Positions 12,021 through 22,747 of a DNA stretch of 64,000 nucleotides are shown here, piece by piece; positions within the stretch are counted from its first letter, which is position 1; each line of letters opens with the position of its first letter. The DNA is from Lobosporangium transversale (Eukaryota; Mortierellomycota; Mortierellomycetes; Mortierellales; Mortierellaceae), in the NCBI RefSeq assembly GCF_002105155.1, contig NW_019029064.1, forward strand, positions 20,143 to 84,142, written 5' to 3'. Below the pieces are notes generated by a model, which worked only from the letters and a program-made list of their open reading frames with translations, was not told the origin of the DNA and made no database searches. The translations under genes were made by a program, and so were the position numbers.

Positions 12021-12624
12021 GGATTAATCTATTTGGCAGCCCATACCAAATATAGTAATTTTTGCCTCTATTTGGCAGCCTACTTCTGGGGGCTGCCACT
12101 TAACTTCGCACTCTTGGGTGGCAGCTGGGCTGCCAAATACAGACTTTTTTTTTTTTTTTTTTTTTTTTGATAACAGGGTCATAACATCAGTGGTAAAACA
12201 AGCAGCGTTCTGTGGATACATTACCTTGCACAGCTAATGCCGCCGGAGGTACTAAGGGCAGCGGCGATGACATCTTCACAAAACAGCCTTCAATGTACAC
12301 GGTTAGGGAATGATTTATTGAAGACGTCTAGGTAGCAGGTGAGACGCGTTTGCTCCGAGCGAAAACCTCTCATAGGCATTGATCTCCAAATGGCACCTCC
12401 AAAACTGTATGAGCGACCTACTTGAAGACAATGTCACTACACATAACTATGACGTAGAAGACGGGAGCTTTATTAATTTGAAGTATGAGCGTTATAAACA
12501 TATACGGTTCCTAGGAATGAAAAAAAAAAAAAAAAAAAATAGTTAGAGGCCAAATAACGCTGGATAGGCTGCCAAGTAAATAATGAATGTTATTTGGCAA
12601 CTGGGCTGCCAAATAGATTAATCC
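12021..12624. mobile_element. 604-bp non-autonomous TIR element (MULE-like)
   Basis: The ends are perfect inverted repeats of 23 bp beginning GGATTAATCTATTTGGCAGC. They are flanked by an identical 9-bp direct repeat TAGTTAAAT at 12012-12020 and 12625-12633. A 9-bp target duplication is typical of Mutator-like elements. There is no transposase inside. The interior holds a nested 71-bp palindrome, a T24 tract at about 12145-12168 and an A19 tract near 12520, so it has itself received insertions. Confidence 0.75.
12069..12139. repeat. Nested 71-bp palindromic repeat
   Basis: Begins TATTTGGCAGCC and ends GGCTGCCAAATA, a perfect 12-bp inverted repeat. A second internal pair, ggggctgcc and gggtggcagc, follows it inwards. 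It shares the TTTGGCAGCC core with the ends of the surrounding element, suggesting a family of small elements or a terminal rearrangement. Confidence 0.6.
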
Positions 12625-12633
12625 TAGTTAAAT

Positions 12634-14172
12634 GGGATTCACTATGGGTTGTTCTACCACGAAATCCACGTTCTCCAACTTTGACAATGTGAAACTCTCC
12701 ATGCTCACCGAATAATCCAACGATGGACAGAAATCATGCTGAGTTGAACAATTTGGTCTAAAACTTTTTTTTTTTTTTTTTTTGGATATGCAGCAATTTA
12801 ATGTACTTATTAAGTTAAACGAGCCTACTATGCTATGAAAAGCACATGTTACATATTCTACAATACGCGCACTCGTTGATAATAGATATTCATGTCTTTA
12901 TTCCGCATAGGACGGTGTTAATCAATTCTCTTACTGACAAAAAATGGATATCCTCACGTACTCAACTTTTGGTTACCTATTTCTTACTAAAATAAGATAG
13001 TAAAGTTTCATGGGGATACGGTGTGTTGCTTCAAATATGGCTATAAGCACAGGCAATATACAGGGGTTGCAATCATAACTTACGGCGGTAATGAATATAG
13101 ATAATGTAACACTGTACCTTATATCTGGATTAAAGTCGCTCACACTTTTCAGAACAAAGCGTTGTCTTTTGCATACCGTCAATAGTTGCGTTGAGAAGTA
13201 CAGCAGACTAACAATTATAATGCAAGCTAGTCAGTCTTTACCCTCCTTCACTACCTTTCATCTTTCGATTCCTTTCATTTTGAGCAGGAAAGTATATTAT
13301 ATATATATACATATATGATCTGCAATTTAAACCAGCTGTAATATTATGACCTCGAACGGCTAAAAAAAACACACATACAAACCTGCATAGCTACAGCGGT
13401 TTCTAAATAAAAGTTATTGATTAGTGGATGGAAGGTGTCTGGAAGAAAAGACAGAGGGGATGTCGCATTCCCCCTTACGTGTATTTATGGCAGGATTTGG
13501 AGGAGCGTATTAACATCATCAGGGCGTTTCTATGCCATGGTTGTTTCAAAATGTGCGTTTGTGCTAAATATGTTAGACACGAAGCATGTATCATTTGTAG
13601 AAGATGTGGCGGCGGTGCTTGTTGTTTTTTAGTGTGTAATGTAGTTTATTGCCATAGTTTTAGACCATAATTTATTTTCTGTAGCATTTAGAATTGAGAG
13701 CCATCTTCTAACATTCATACACTTTTGACGCGCACAAAGTGAACAACATGCTCTGAATGATGGGTATGGAAGATTAGACTTCTATTACATGGGAAATATC
13801 CGTCGCATACAACTTTTATAAAGAGCCATGTAGATATCCTGCACAAAATGCAATTGATTAAAAAAGCTTTAATCAACTAGACTTCGCTCCAAAGAAAGCT
13901 GGGCTCAACAGCCTTAAACCCTTTCGGTCTGCTAATGTCTATTCATAAATATGCTCTTCACGAGGAAAAAAAATAGAAAATAGCAAATATCCTCCAATCT
14001 TTAACCAATCTACTCATTCTTCCTTCTCTTGCTTCTCTACTTCTTTCCTTCATCCTATTCCTTTTAATTAATATCAAAAAATAAAAATAAGAAGGATCGT
14101 TCCAATTCTATAAAGGGGGACCCATTAGTAGCTTTACTTACATTCATACCCATTAATCCTAATTTGCTTACA
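12634..14172. other. Spacer before the DUF4203 gene
   Basis: Contains a T19 tract near 12765 and a (TA)-rich block at 13296-13316. No gene is convincing apart from one low-confidence Cys-rich open frame listed separately. The last 150 bases before 14173 are pyrimidine-rich (14006-14060), as in many fungal promoters. Confidence 0.45.
13428..13670 (+). CDS. Small Cys-rich open frame, doubtful
   Basis: Eighty codons starting at an ATG. The second half is unusually cysteine-rich with paired Cys and one His (CHGCFKMCVC, then CIICRRCGGGACC), reminiscent of a zinc-binding knuckle. No family is recognised, no splice structure or regulatory signal supports it, and it lies in a repeat-rich spacer. It could be a fragment of a decayed element. 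Confidence 0.2.
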   Translation: MEGVWKKRQRGCRIPPYVYLWQDLEERINIIRAFLCHGCFKMCVCAKYVRHEACIICRRCGGGACCFLVCNVVYCHSFRP

Positions 14173-15300
14173 ATGATGAGATCCACTCCTTGGGTTCGCT
14201 CTATGGCCTTTTTTGTCTTCTTAGTATGCTTTTTTGCATCTACTGTCAATGCAGACCCATTATCAGTTAATGCAACAATCCCAGATATTGATGGCAAATC
14301 TGACAGTAAGTATTTCCGTTATTCTTTTCTAATTTTTTTGCTACTACTTGCCTGACCAGAATTGATAGCCAAAACAGCCATTAAGATGAGAGTGTGGAAA
14401 AATGCCAAGAAACATAAAAAAAGTGCAGAAGCACAGCCTTTTAATCTTTCATTTCGTCTTTGCTTCCCTCATATAGATGGGTACCGCATCACAGTTAGTT
14501 CCACAATAGTCGGCATCGTCTTAATGGTGGCTGGCTTCCTGTTTGCATTCTTTGGAAACAAGTTCTTCAAACTCACATTGTCTCTTGCCGGATTCTATGT
14601 CTTTGGTATGCTCAAACCCAGCCAGAATCTGTTGTGTTAGAGAGGTAGTTGTCGCTCGAACTGGAGAAGCAAATGGTTTTAACACTTTTTTTTCTTTTTG
14701 TAAAAAAAAAAAGCCACGCTTGCTTGGATCGCATTAAAGAATTTAGAGCCCTCACAAGGTTACGGCCCCAATGCAGAGTGGGTCTACGTTGGTGTTTCTG
14801 CTGCTGTAGGGATGATCGGTGGTTGTATCTTCATGTTCTTCTGGCGCATAGGGTTTGCTGCAGTTGGCGGTGTGGCTGGGTTTTACTCTGCAATCTTTAT
14901 CCTCTCCTGGGCATCCTCTGGCCTCATCTCGGATGGCACAGGTCGCACAGTTTTTATCGTCTGTTGCGTCATAGTCGGTGTCGCCTTAACTTTCTTCCTT
15001 GACAGGCATATCGTCATCTTGGGCACAGCTATTGTAGGATCCGGGTCATTCTTTGTAGGCTTGGATAATTTCATTCATACAGGTTTCCAAGAAGCGTTTA
15101 CAGCCTTTTTATCTGGAAATCATTCTGCATTACTTGGTGGATATCAGGTGACTGGAAAGGTCTATGGAATGCTGGCAGGAACACTGGGTATGATGATTGT
15201 TGGCGCATGCTTCCAGTACCATAATCATAAAAACTCTTTTGTACCAAAGAGTCATCAACCACAGTCACATCGCACACAGCCTCCATACCAGCAGGTGTAG
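14173..15300 (+). CDS. TMEM198/DUF4203-like multi-spanning membrane protein
   Basis: Exons 14173-14305, 14477-14605 and 14714-15300 close to 282 residues plus stop. Donors are GTAAGT and GTATGC. A signal peptide (FFVFLVCFFASTVNA) is followed by a short lumenal segment and about seven hydrophobic helices rich in Gly pairs (IVGIVLMVAGFLFAFFG, GMIGGCIFMFFW, IVILGTAIVGSGSFFVGLD). That pattern fits the TM7S3/TM198-like domain (DUF4203). The tail is short and His/Gln-rich. The biochemical role of this family in fungi is not established; a secretory-pathway or surface membrane location is inferred from the signal peptide. Confidence 0.75.
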
Positions 15301-15692
15301 TGAAATAAAGATGCTTATGCAACGCGTTTGACAAGCTCTGGGGATAGTTTTAGTTCAAATACAACGTGATCACTTAAAGGTATATTTATGCACACAAGAT
15401 TCAGTGAGTATTTACACGCCTGTTACTCATCCGTACTCACTGGATTCTGGTCCTCATAATACAAAATGACGTGCGTCGCATAGGTGCGTCTATCCCTTCC
15501 AGATGGACAGTGACCATTATACTTTGGTCCCTGAACACGAAGAGGAAAGAAAATCGCAGATTTAACTAGTCAAAAAAATGTACACCTTACTTTTACGCGT
15601 CGCGTCTCTTAGTCCGTTGGTGACTGGATAGAAATGCATTTTGGAAAGTGCATGAAGGATGAGAGATTCACATAACACAATTTTTGCTTGAC

Positions 15693-17416
15693 ATGCCATG
15701 CAGAGTCGCCATTAGTTTATTCTTGTGGCTGCCGAGGAGCTGGATTAACGATGTGTTTCCACTAAGTTTACATCGTCTTGCCTACGTTAGCTCCAAAGCT
15801 TCCTCTGGCTTGCCATCGCCATCGCCATCACCTTCCTCCCCTTCCACAGCAGTGTCACTGAAGCGTGTTGTGATCAAGGAATTGAAAGTGTCGGACGATG
15901 AATCTGGAATGCGTTTGGATCGATTTCTCAAATACCGCTTCGGAAGAAATGGTGATGATGGGTCTATCGAGGTGCCACATAGTCTGATTTACAAGTGGCT
16001 CCGGAAGAGACAGATCAGGCTATTGGAATATCAAGAGGGTTTTAATAATGTTTCCATCAAAACAAAAGCCATTACTTCTGTCAAGACAAGAACGGAGACA
16101 GGGCAAATATGGCTCATTAGAGCTGCTTTGAATGATTTTACTCCAAAGTCTGCTTCAGAACCAGCTGACATCGATCCTTCTCATTCAGCTGTCAATAAAC
16201 AAACAAGACAGAGACCATTGGACGCTTTACCGCTTCGAGCCTGGATAGTATATATGGACGAACGAATCATTGTTTTAAATAAACCTGCAGGCATTGCTGT
16301 ACAAGGAGGGACAGGGGTAGCAAGTTCTATTGACAGCTCCCTTTCAGGTAACTCTTGCGTTCAAATACTGCTCGTGTAAAATAGGATTGAGTAAAGACTC
16401 TAAATAGTTAGTCATCCATCCTGTCTTTCCTCTGAGTTAGTCCTTCAATATGACTTCTCTGAGAAGCCACGACTTGTTCACAGGCTAGACAAGACAACTT
16501 CAGGACTCTTAGTTCTAGCCAGAACACGAAGAGTGGCACAGGATCTGGCTAAACGCTTTCATGAAGGAAGCGCAAGGCTCGAAGCTGCTAGCGGTCAAGG
16601 CACCACGTGGAATATCCGGAAAAAGGTTTATATCAAACAGGTTTTATTTATTTATTATATTTTATCATTTTTTCTTGCTAAAGAGGGTATCGAGCCTTCA
16701 AATTTGTTTATCAATGTATGTGTAGTATTTGGCCATCATTGAGTCTCGCCAGCCGCTGACGTTATCAAGCCTAGAATCAATGGGTGCCTGGCGCGGCACA
16801 AACGGTCTGATGACCATGGGAGGTGACATGGTCCTAATCGAGCAGGGAAACAACCAAACTATTCATATGCGCTCAAGCATCGACGACCAAGGCGATATCA
16901 AACCAAGGATTACAGCCACTTGGCCGTCAAAAACTGACTTTCGGATATTAGATCAACGCTCCTGCGGGGTGAGGAACCTCATAACGACGCTATTTTGTTT
17001 AAAATTATTGTCTGCGATATTGTACCAACCAGGTATCATACTCAGCAATTAGGTTTTAACCATTGTATATAAAAAATATATCGTATAAATGATCAAAGGT
17101 GGAGCAGAATCTACACTGGGCTCTGCTTGAGCTATATCCACAGACAGGCCGTAAGCACCAGCTCCGCATCCATTGTGCAGAGCTGATGCGGGGTAAGGAC
17201 TGCGTAGCGCTGGGCCTCATATCCCTAGTCTTGCAGCTGTCGGATAGTGTTCATTTATTCACTGCTTCATACCCTTTCCACAAATATTTAGCCCCCATAC
17301 TCGGAGACCGCAAGTATACTTTGACCATAGGTCGGACAGAGAGTAAATCGCCATTACGAATTTACTTACATTTAGAGGAGATCACCCTCAAGGTAGATAC
17401 TGCCTCAGATGAGTAG
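15693..17416 (+). CDS. RluA-family RNA pseudouridine synthase, probably mitochondrial
   Basis: Exons 15693-16347, 16441-16625, 16726-16968, 17099-17192 and 17292-17416 close to 433 residues. An S4 RNA-binding domain (MRLDRFLKYRFG, about 72-110) precedes the pseudouridine synthase domain. Motif II is HRLDKTTSGLLVLAR with catalytic Asp near 235; the later family motifs are KKYLAIIESRQPL, GRKHQLRIHCAELM and PILGDRKY. The N-terminus is basic and hydrophobic without acidic residues, compatible with mitochondrial import, as in the RPUSD/Pus5 group. The target uridine cannot be told from sequence. Intron 17193-17291 is 99 nt, in frame and stop-free, but removing it restores the AELMRAPILGDRKY motif, so it is a real intron. 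Converges on the GH31 gene 286 bp away. Confidence 0.88.
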
Positions 17417-17702
17417 TTGCACTACAGAACCGAGTTTTCAAACCTCATTATTATTTATTACATTTCTGAAATAGAGTTGGTTCTGTGACGAACTTAGAGA
17501 GAAATCGAGTGGCTGCATTAATCACAAATACACAGTCCTTACAGACGGGTCTCTTGTCTTATATGCTGTTATGCCAAAGGACATGCAGAACAAGTTGAGC
17601 CAACTGGGACTAAAGTTATATTGATATATATTTAATGTGTTTCTTCAAATAAAAAGAAGGTTGTATAGTTGTCTGTAAACTATTGATACCATATCCTCCT
17701 AT

Positions 17703-20700
17703 CTATGCCATTTTCCAATTAATATACCATCCTACAAAGAGATCTAACTTGAGGCCTGTGAGTGTCAACGAATTAACTCCCTGGTTTACCTCCCATGAGC
17801 AGCCCGTTACAGGGTCCTGACCTTGAATACCATTCAAACCTCCATTCAAACCATCGCCCAACGGTATCACTATGCCGTTGATGTTCAGTTCCAATAGCGT
17901 CGCAGCAGTGCCAGCAACCACCTTCTTGCCACGGATGTCTGTGGTAGTAATAGTCGATTTGGTCGTGGTTGCAAAGCGACCTTGGCCGCGGCTACGATGT
18001 TCAAATTGTTTGGAGCTAATGTTCTCTGTGATAGTGTCATCCATGCCATCACGTTCAGGAACCGCCAGCAAACGCCAGAATGCCATAATGTCACCTTTCT
18101 TAGTGTGCTTTTGTACTGTAAGGCCTTTTTCCTGGATCCTACTGCCTTCTCCTTGAGCATACATGTCAAGGCGCGAGCCGGTGCCATCTTCTACCTTTCT
18201 TTCTGCAGTGAAGCTCGCAAAGTTCAGTCCGAGGATAGTGACCTTTTCGACCTTATCTCCATGATTAATCTTGTCTTTAAAGTCCTGCATCTGTGTTGCA
18301 GTCATATTATTCAAATCTCCACCAGATATTGAAGGAGATTTTAAAATTACATGGCTGACCAGCTGTTCGCCGGCAGTCAGCTTAAAAGTCACTCTAGCTT
18401 CATATTGATTCTGGACTGACTCGCCATCATCCACATACATCTCCCCATGGGCGCCCCCTTTCTCATCCAGTGCTATAATCAATGATACTGGCTGTGAGCG
18501 GGTGGCTGCAACATTGAGCTGTGGGTTCTGAATAGGAACTATGCTACCGCCAAGAATGCTCATTGGTACAGGATCCTCTCCAGCTTTAGCTTTCAAGAAA
18601 CGATACCGGTGCGGCCTTTCCTCCCCGGGTTTGGTTGAGTTACTAGGGTCTCGATCCATCACACATTCATGCGTTGTGAAATCAAACCATCGTTCATGGC
18701 CTGGGAAGTAAGCCTCGACTTGGATCTGTCCCTGCGACAAGACTGGCGAAACCATGATTGAATCGCCCAACAAAAACTGCTTATCTATATCGAGTGTCGC
18801 TGAATCTTGTGAAAACTTAAAGAACAGAGGCTGCCAAAGCGGTTGTCCCGTGCGGTGGGCTCGTTCGAACAAAGTATAGTAGTATGGAAGCAGAGAATAG
18901 CGAATTCGCAGTGCTTGTCTCGTAGCTGGGAGGACTGTATCAGGCCAAACAAACGGTTCTTGATCAGTTGCATGGATGTCATTGTGGTTACGGGAGAACG
19001 GAGCCAGAGCACCAAGTTGATGCCAACGGAGACAAAGCTCGTCTGTTACATTGCCAAGGAACCCGCATATATCAGAGCCCGTGAAAGGAATACCAAAAAG
19101 GCCAAAGGATAAAATACCAGGGATAGAGTAGTAGAGATGATCCCATTGGGACCAATTGTCGCCTAAGAAGGGCCAGCACGATATAAAAATAAACAGGAAA
19201 GTTCCCAACAGGTAAGTGAAGTTAGAGACACTAAAGTAGATTGAGAAAACTATATCATCTAGATAGTTACTTACCAGTCCAATGAGCGGCAAAAGCTCCT
19301 GAAAAGTCATGAGCGAAAGGGAGAAGAGGCAGAATAATGTTTTAGTACTTTGGAGTTGTACAAGCATCTTTCTACTCACGGTTTGTTAGTCCCTTCCCTA
19401 CCAGTGCCTGCGAAAGATGCACGAGTTAAGATGAAAGGCCTCTTATTAGGCTTGATCTGCAGAAGTGCATGGTGCGTTGCAGCTGCTTCCATATGGCCAT
19501 AAAGGTTATGTGTGTCCATCAATCGAAGCCCGTTCTTGTGCACCGCATTCCCTGCTATTGTTTTCTCGTCTAAAGGTGCTTGACATCCACCATTATTAAT
19601 CAGGTACTTGAGGGCGAGAGGCAGACCTGCAGCGCCGTCTCGCTCTAGAGATTTAACGCCTCTCTCAATAGCTGTAGAGTTATCTTTGGTGCATGAGCCA
19701 TTGCAAAAATTGCTAGGCTCGTTCATATCAATCCACGGATACACATTATCGCCTAAATCATGACGTATCTTTGCGAGCTGGTCCTGCCAATATCTCCAAG
19801 TCTCGTTGGTGTTGAAAAAGTCAGGAAAGTAGGTCTGCCCTGGCCATACACGCCCTTCGATTGGTCTCCCTGTCAGGGTCTTAATAAACACGTCATCACG
19901 CATACCGATATCGTAAGGTTCATAGCCAGGAGCGATGGGAATGCCAGGATCGATAATTAGGACCATACTTTGATTATTGGATTGCAAGTCTTGCGCAAGT
20001 GCACGGACTTTGGCCTTGGGGAACCTTGTCTCGTCGTAAGTAAAGTCTTTGAAGGAGTCCATATAGTCAATATCAATCCACACGCCGTCTAGAGGTAGAT
20101 TCTCTTGCCTATAACGAGATACTACTTGATTAACATCCTCAATGTTGCCATAGCCGTATCGAGATTGGTGGAACCCCATAGCCCACGCGGGGGGCATATG
20201 AGGGCGTCCAATGACTTCTGTGTATTGGTTGATCACATCAATGGGCGTAGGCCCCATAAAGACTGTGAAGTCTAACACACCTCCAATGGCTTTATAAGTG
20301 AGCTTTTTGGGCGTGAGGATCACATCCATACCATTACTGTTCCTCAAGAAAACACCATGCGCATTACCATTGCGCATTTCAAGGTGAAATGGATGGCTTC
20401 CGTAGACGTTTTGGTTTACGGGCGTAGCAGCATCCCGGTTCCACATAGTCTGTCTCGTTCCGTTTGGGTCCCTTCTGAAGCTTGCGACAACCTCACCCAA
20501 GCCATAAATATTGGCATCCTCTGGAAGTGTAGTTGAGATTTCCAAGTAGTCGCTTTCAAAGATTAAATTATCCATATTTGCAACAGAGGAGTCAAAGATC
20601 ACTTCACCATCATGGCTACGAATGATGGAAAATGTGAAAGGAGACTTATTGTACTTGAAAGTATACCCACGCTTGCCTACATGGCGGATGGTTGAATCTG

Positions 20701-21576
20701 TAGTGGGAAGTGCTTCCTTTGGGATCTCATAACGATTCGAGTTTTTGTCGACAATTTTGATACGAATACGAGACTCGGTTTCGAAATCAATAATGGCTGT
20801 TAGTAGGGTTACATCTTCTCCAAAGCGTACACAGGCACCAAGAAGCTCTAGATCAAACGTGATTCCGTGAGCAGACTCTTGGACATTCTTAACACCATAT
20901 CCTTTGCAGGCATGTTGCTTCAAGAAGCAAAACGGTGCGTTCAAATTGTTGGCAGTCGAGTCCCAGCAGCATCCACGATAATAGCTACAAATCACTCATT
21001 TGTAAGTAATATACGGTATTCATCAGTGTTCATTCGAGAGGATAAAGAGATATACTATACTCTTATCAGCTTTTTTTTTTCTGTTTACCATTCCTGAGCA
21101 TTAATGCCCATGTAGCCACAGTCGCGCCGAGCAGCAATCTCTGTTGTACTAACATAGTCTACATCCTTGAAAAAAGCATGTCATAAAAATAAAACATCAG
21201 ACTCGTTTTCATAGTATTTATACATTATATGGACTAGAATCTCTCAGAAAGATACTGAGTACTGGACACTAGAGGTGAAGCAGAGTCATGAAGCTACCTT
21301 CTTCTTAAAGCACCAGGGTACGGGCGCTTTGGAAGGAGACCAACAGCACTGGCGCTGGATGCAGCCATCCTTGGTGATGCCTACAAATCCACATTCTTGT
21401 CGACCTAGTAGCCCTGAGCAGACGTCTGCATCTCCAGTAGCATTTCCGGATGGAGCTTCTTTAATCACAATCTGAGAAAATACGGACGAGGCTCTGGAAT
21501 GGGAATTGGAAGTCGAAGCTAAAGCTGTAGCAACGAGAAGCACGAGAACTGAGGAAGTATTTCTGCGACTCAGCAT
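17703..21576 (-). CDS. GH31 alpha-glucosidase with two trefoil domains
   Basis: Exons 21298-21576, 21089-21165, 19402-20984, 19275-19298 (24 nt) and 17703-19162 close to 1140 residues. After a signal peptide come two P-type trefoil domains (each with a CCW core: QRQCCWSP and YYRGCCWDS). The GH31 N-terminal and catalytic domains follow. The nucleophile Asp is in YPWIDMNEPSNF (about 536) and the acid/base Asp in HWTGDN (about 656). The layout is that of lysosomal acid alpha-glucosidase and sucrase-isomaltase; the enzyme should release glucose from alpha-1,4 (and possibly alpha-1,6) glucans in the secretory path or vacuole. The acid/base motif is assembled from three exons through a microexon. 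The C-terminal tail after about 1000 is less conserved. Confidence 0.93.
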
Positions 21577-22747
21577 AGCTTTTTTTTCTTTTCTTTTGAC
21601 TATCCTTTGTTAATATGGCACAAAAAAGGATGAACACCAATTGGAGTAATGAAGACGATGAAATCGTTGAAAGCAAACGGGTGAGAAGCAATGAGGAGGC
21701 AGAGGAAGAGGAGAAGGAGAAGGAGAAGGAGATATTGCCTTTTTTTATGATTAAAAACAAGTTTGCTGCTTTTATGTTGGTTGAACTTTGTCTCCATTCA
21801 GTGACTCGTACTGATGTACTTTGCATACGTACTGAAGTTTTTTTTCAGTAAATTTTTACTTATTATTTACTGATTTTTTACTTATTATTTACTTAAACAA
21901 AAGTAAAACAAAAGTAAATTTTGAGTAAAACAAAAGTAAATTTTGAGTAAAACAAAAGTAAGTACTTACTGAAATTTACCGAAAATATACTTTTTACTTA
22001 CTTTTGTTTTACTGATATTTACTTGAAATATACTTTTGTTTTACTGAAATTTACTGAAAATTTACTTTTGTTTTACTCAAAATTTACTTTTGTTTTACTT
22101 TTGTTTAAGTAAATAATAAGTAAAAAATCAGTAAATAATAAGTAAAAATTTACTGAAAAAAAACTTCAGTACGTATGCAAAGTACATCAGTACGAGTCAC
22201 TGTCTCCATTCAATGACAAAGCCAACATCAACATTTTCATGCCATGACAATGCTTCATTGTCTTGTTCCTAGTTGGTACAGCTTGAAGTGAAATTGCACA
22301 CAAGCTCAAGGCCTACGACACAAAAATTGTCGCGACAGATACGGTAACGCACACTTTCTTCGCCCAAATTCGACTTCAATTCTTTTTCTGTTTGGATGGA
22401 GCGAACTTGATTTTGGATAGACCCATTAAGCAATTACAATTAACCTTGATTAGCACGGAATAATAAGATAGGCGTATTTTATCTGGCTCTATCATCCTGA
22501 CGAAGGAGAAGTGGGGACGTGGATTACTAGGAAATTCACTATGCCCTGTGTTACGAAACAACAAAAAGGTGGGTTCGGTTGAGTTCCAGCCTCAGCATTC
22601 AATAACTTGCCATGCTTTGTGGTTTGTTAAGCATACTGCATGCTAACGAGATGTCTCCACAACAATATAGCCTTAAGAAAGATAATGCGTTTTATTTTTT
22701 TAATGCAGAAGTTTAGTTCTACTATTTGCTGAAATCTCTATTCGTCT
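21577..22747. other. GH31/EMC1 spacer
   Basis: Upstream of the glucosidase and downstream of EMC1. Most of it is a 400-bp foldback element (21801-22200). The rest is AT-rich with a GA-rich patch at 21700-21730; no gene is supported, and the open frame at 21615-21851 runs into the foldback arm. Confidence 0.6.
21801..22200. mobile_element. 400-bp foldback element
   Basis: The arms are near-perfect inverted repeats of about 155 bp, starting GTGACTCGTACTGATGTAC and ending in its complement. The interior is built almost only of TTTACT/AGTAAA and CAAAAGTAAA words and keeps partial symmetry to the centre. It is flanked on both sides by the same 12 bp, TGTCTCCATTCA (21789-21800 and 22201-22212), as expected for a target duplication. 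It encodes no protein. It sits 225 bp upstream of the glucosidase start codon. Confidence 0.85.

Noticed and set aside
21615-21851. Plus-strand frame of 78 codons upstream of the GH31 gene
   Set aside because: The middle reflects a GA-rich patch and the end lies in the foldback arm.
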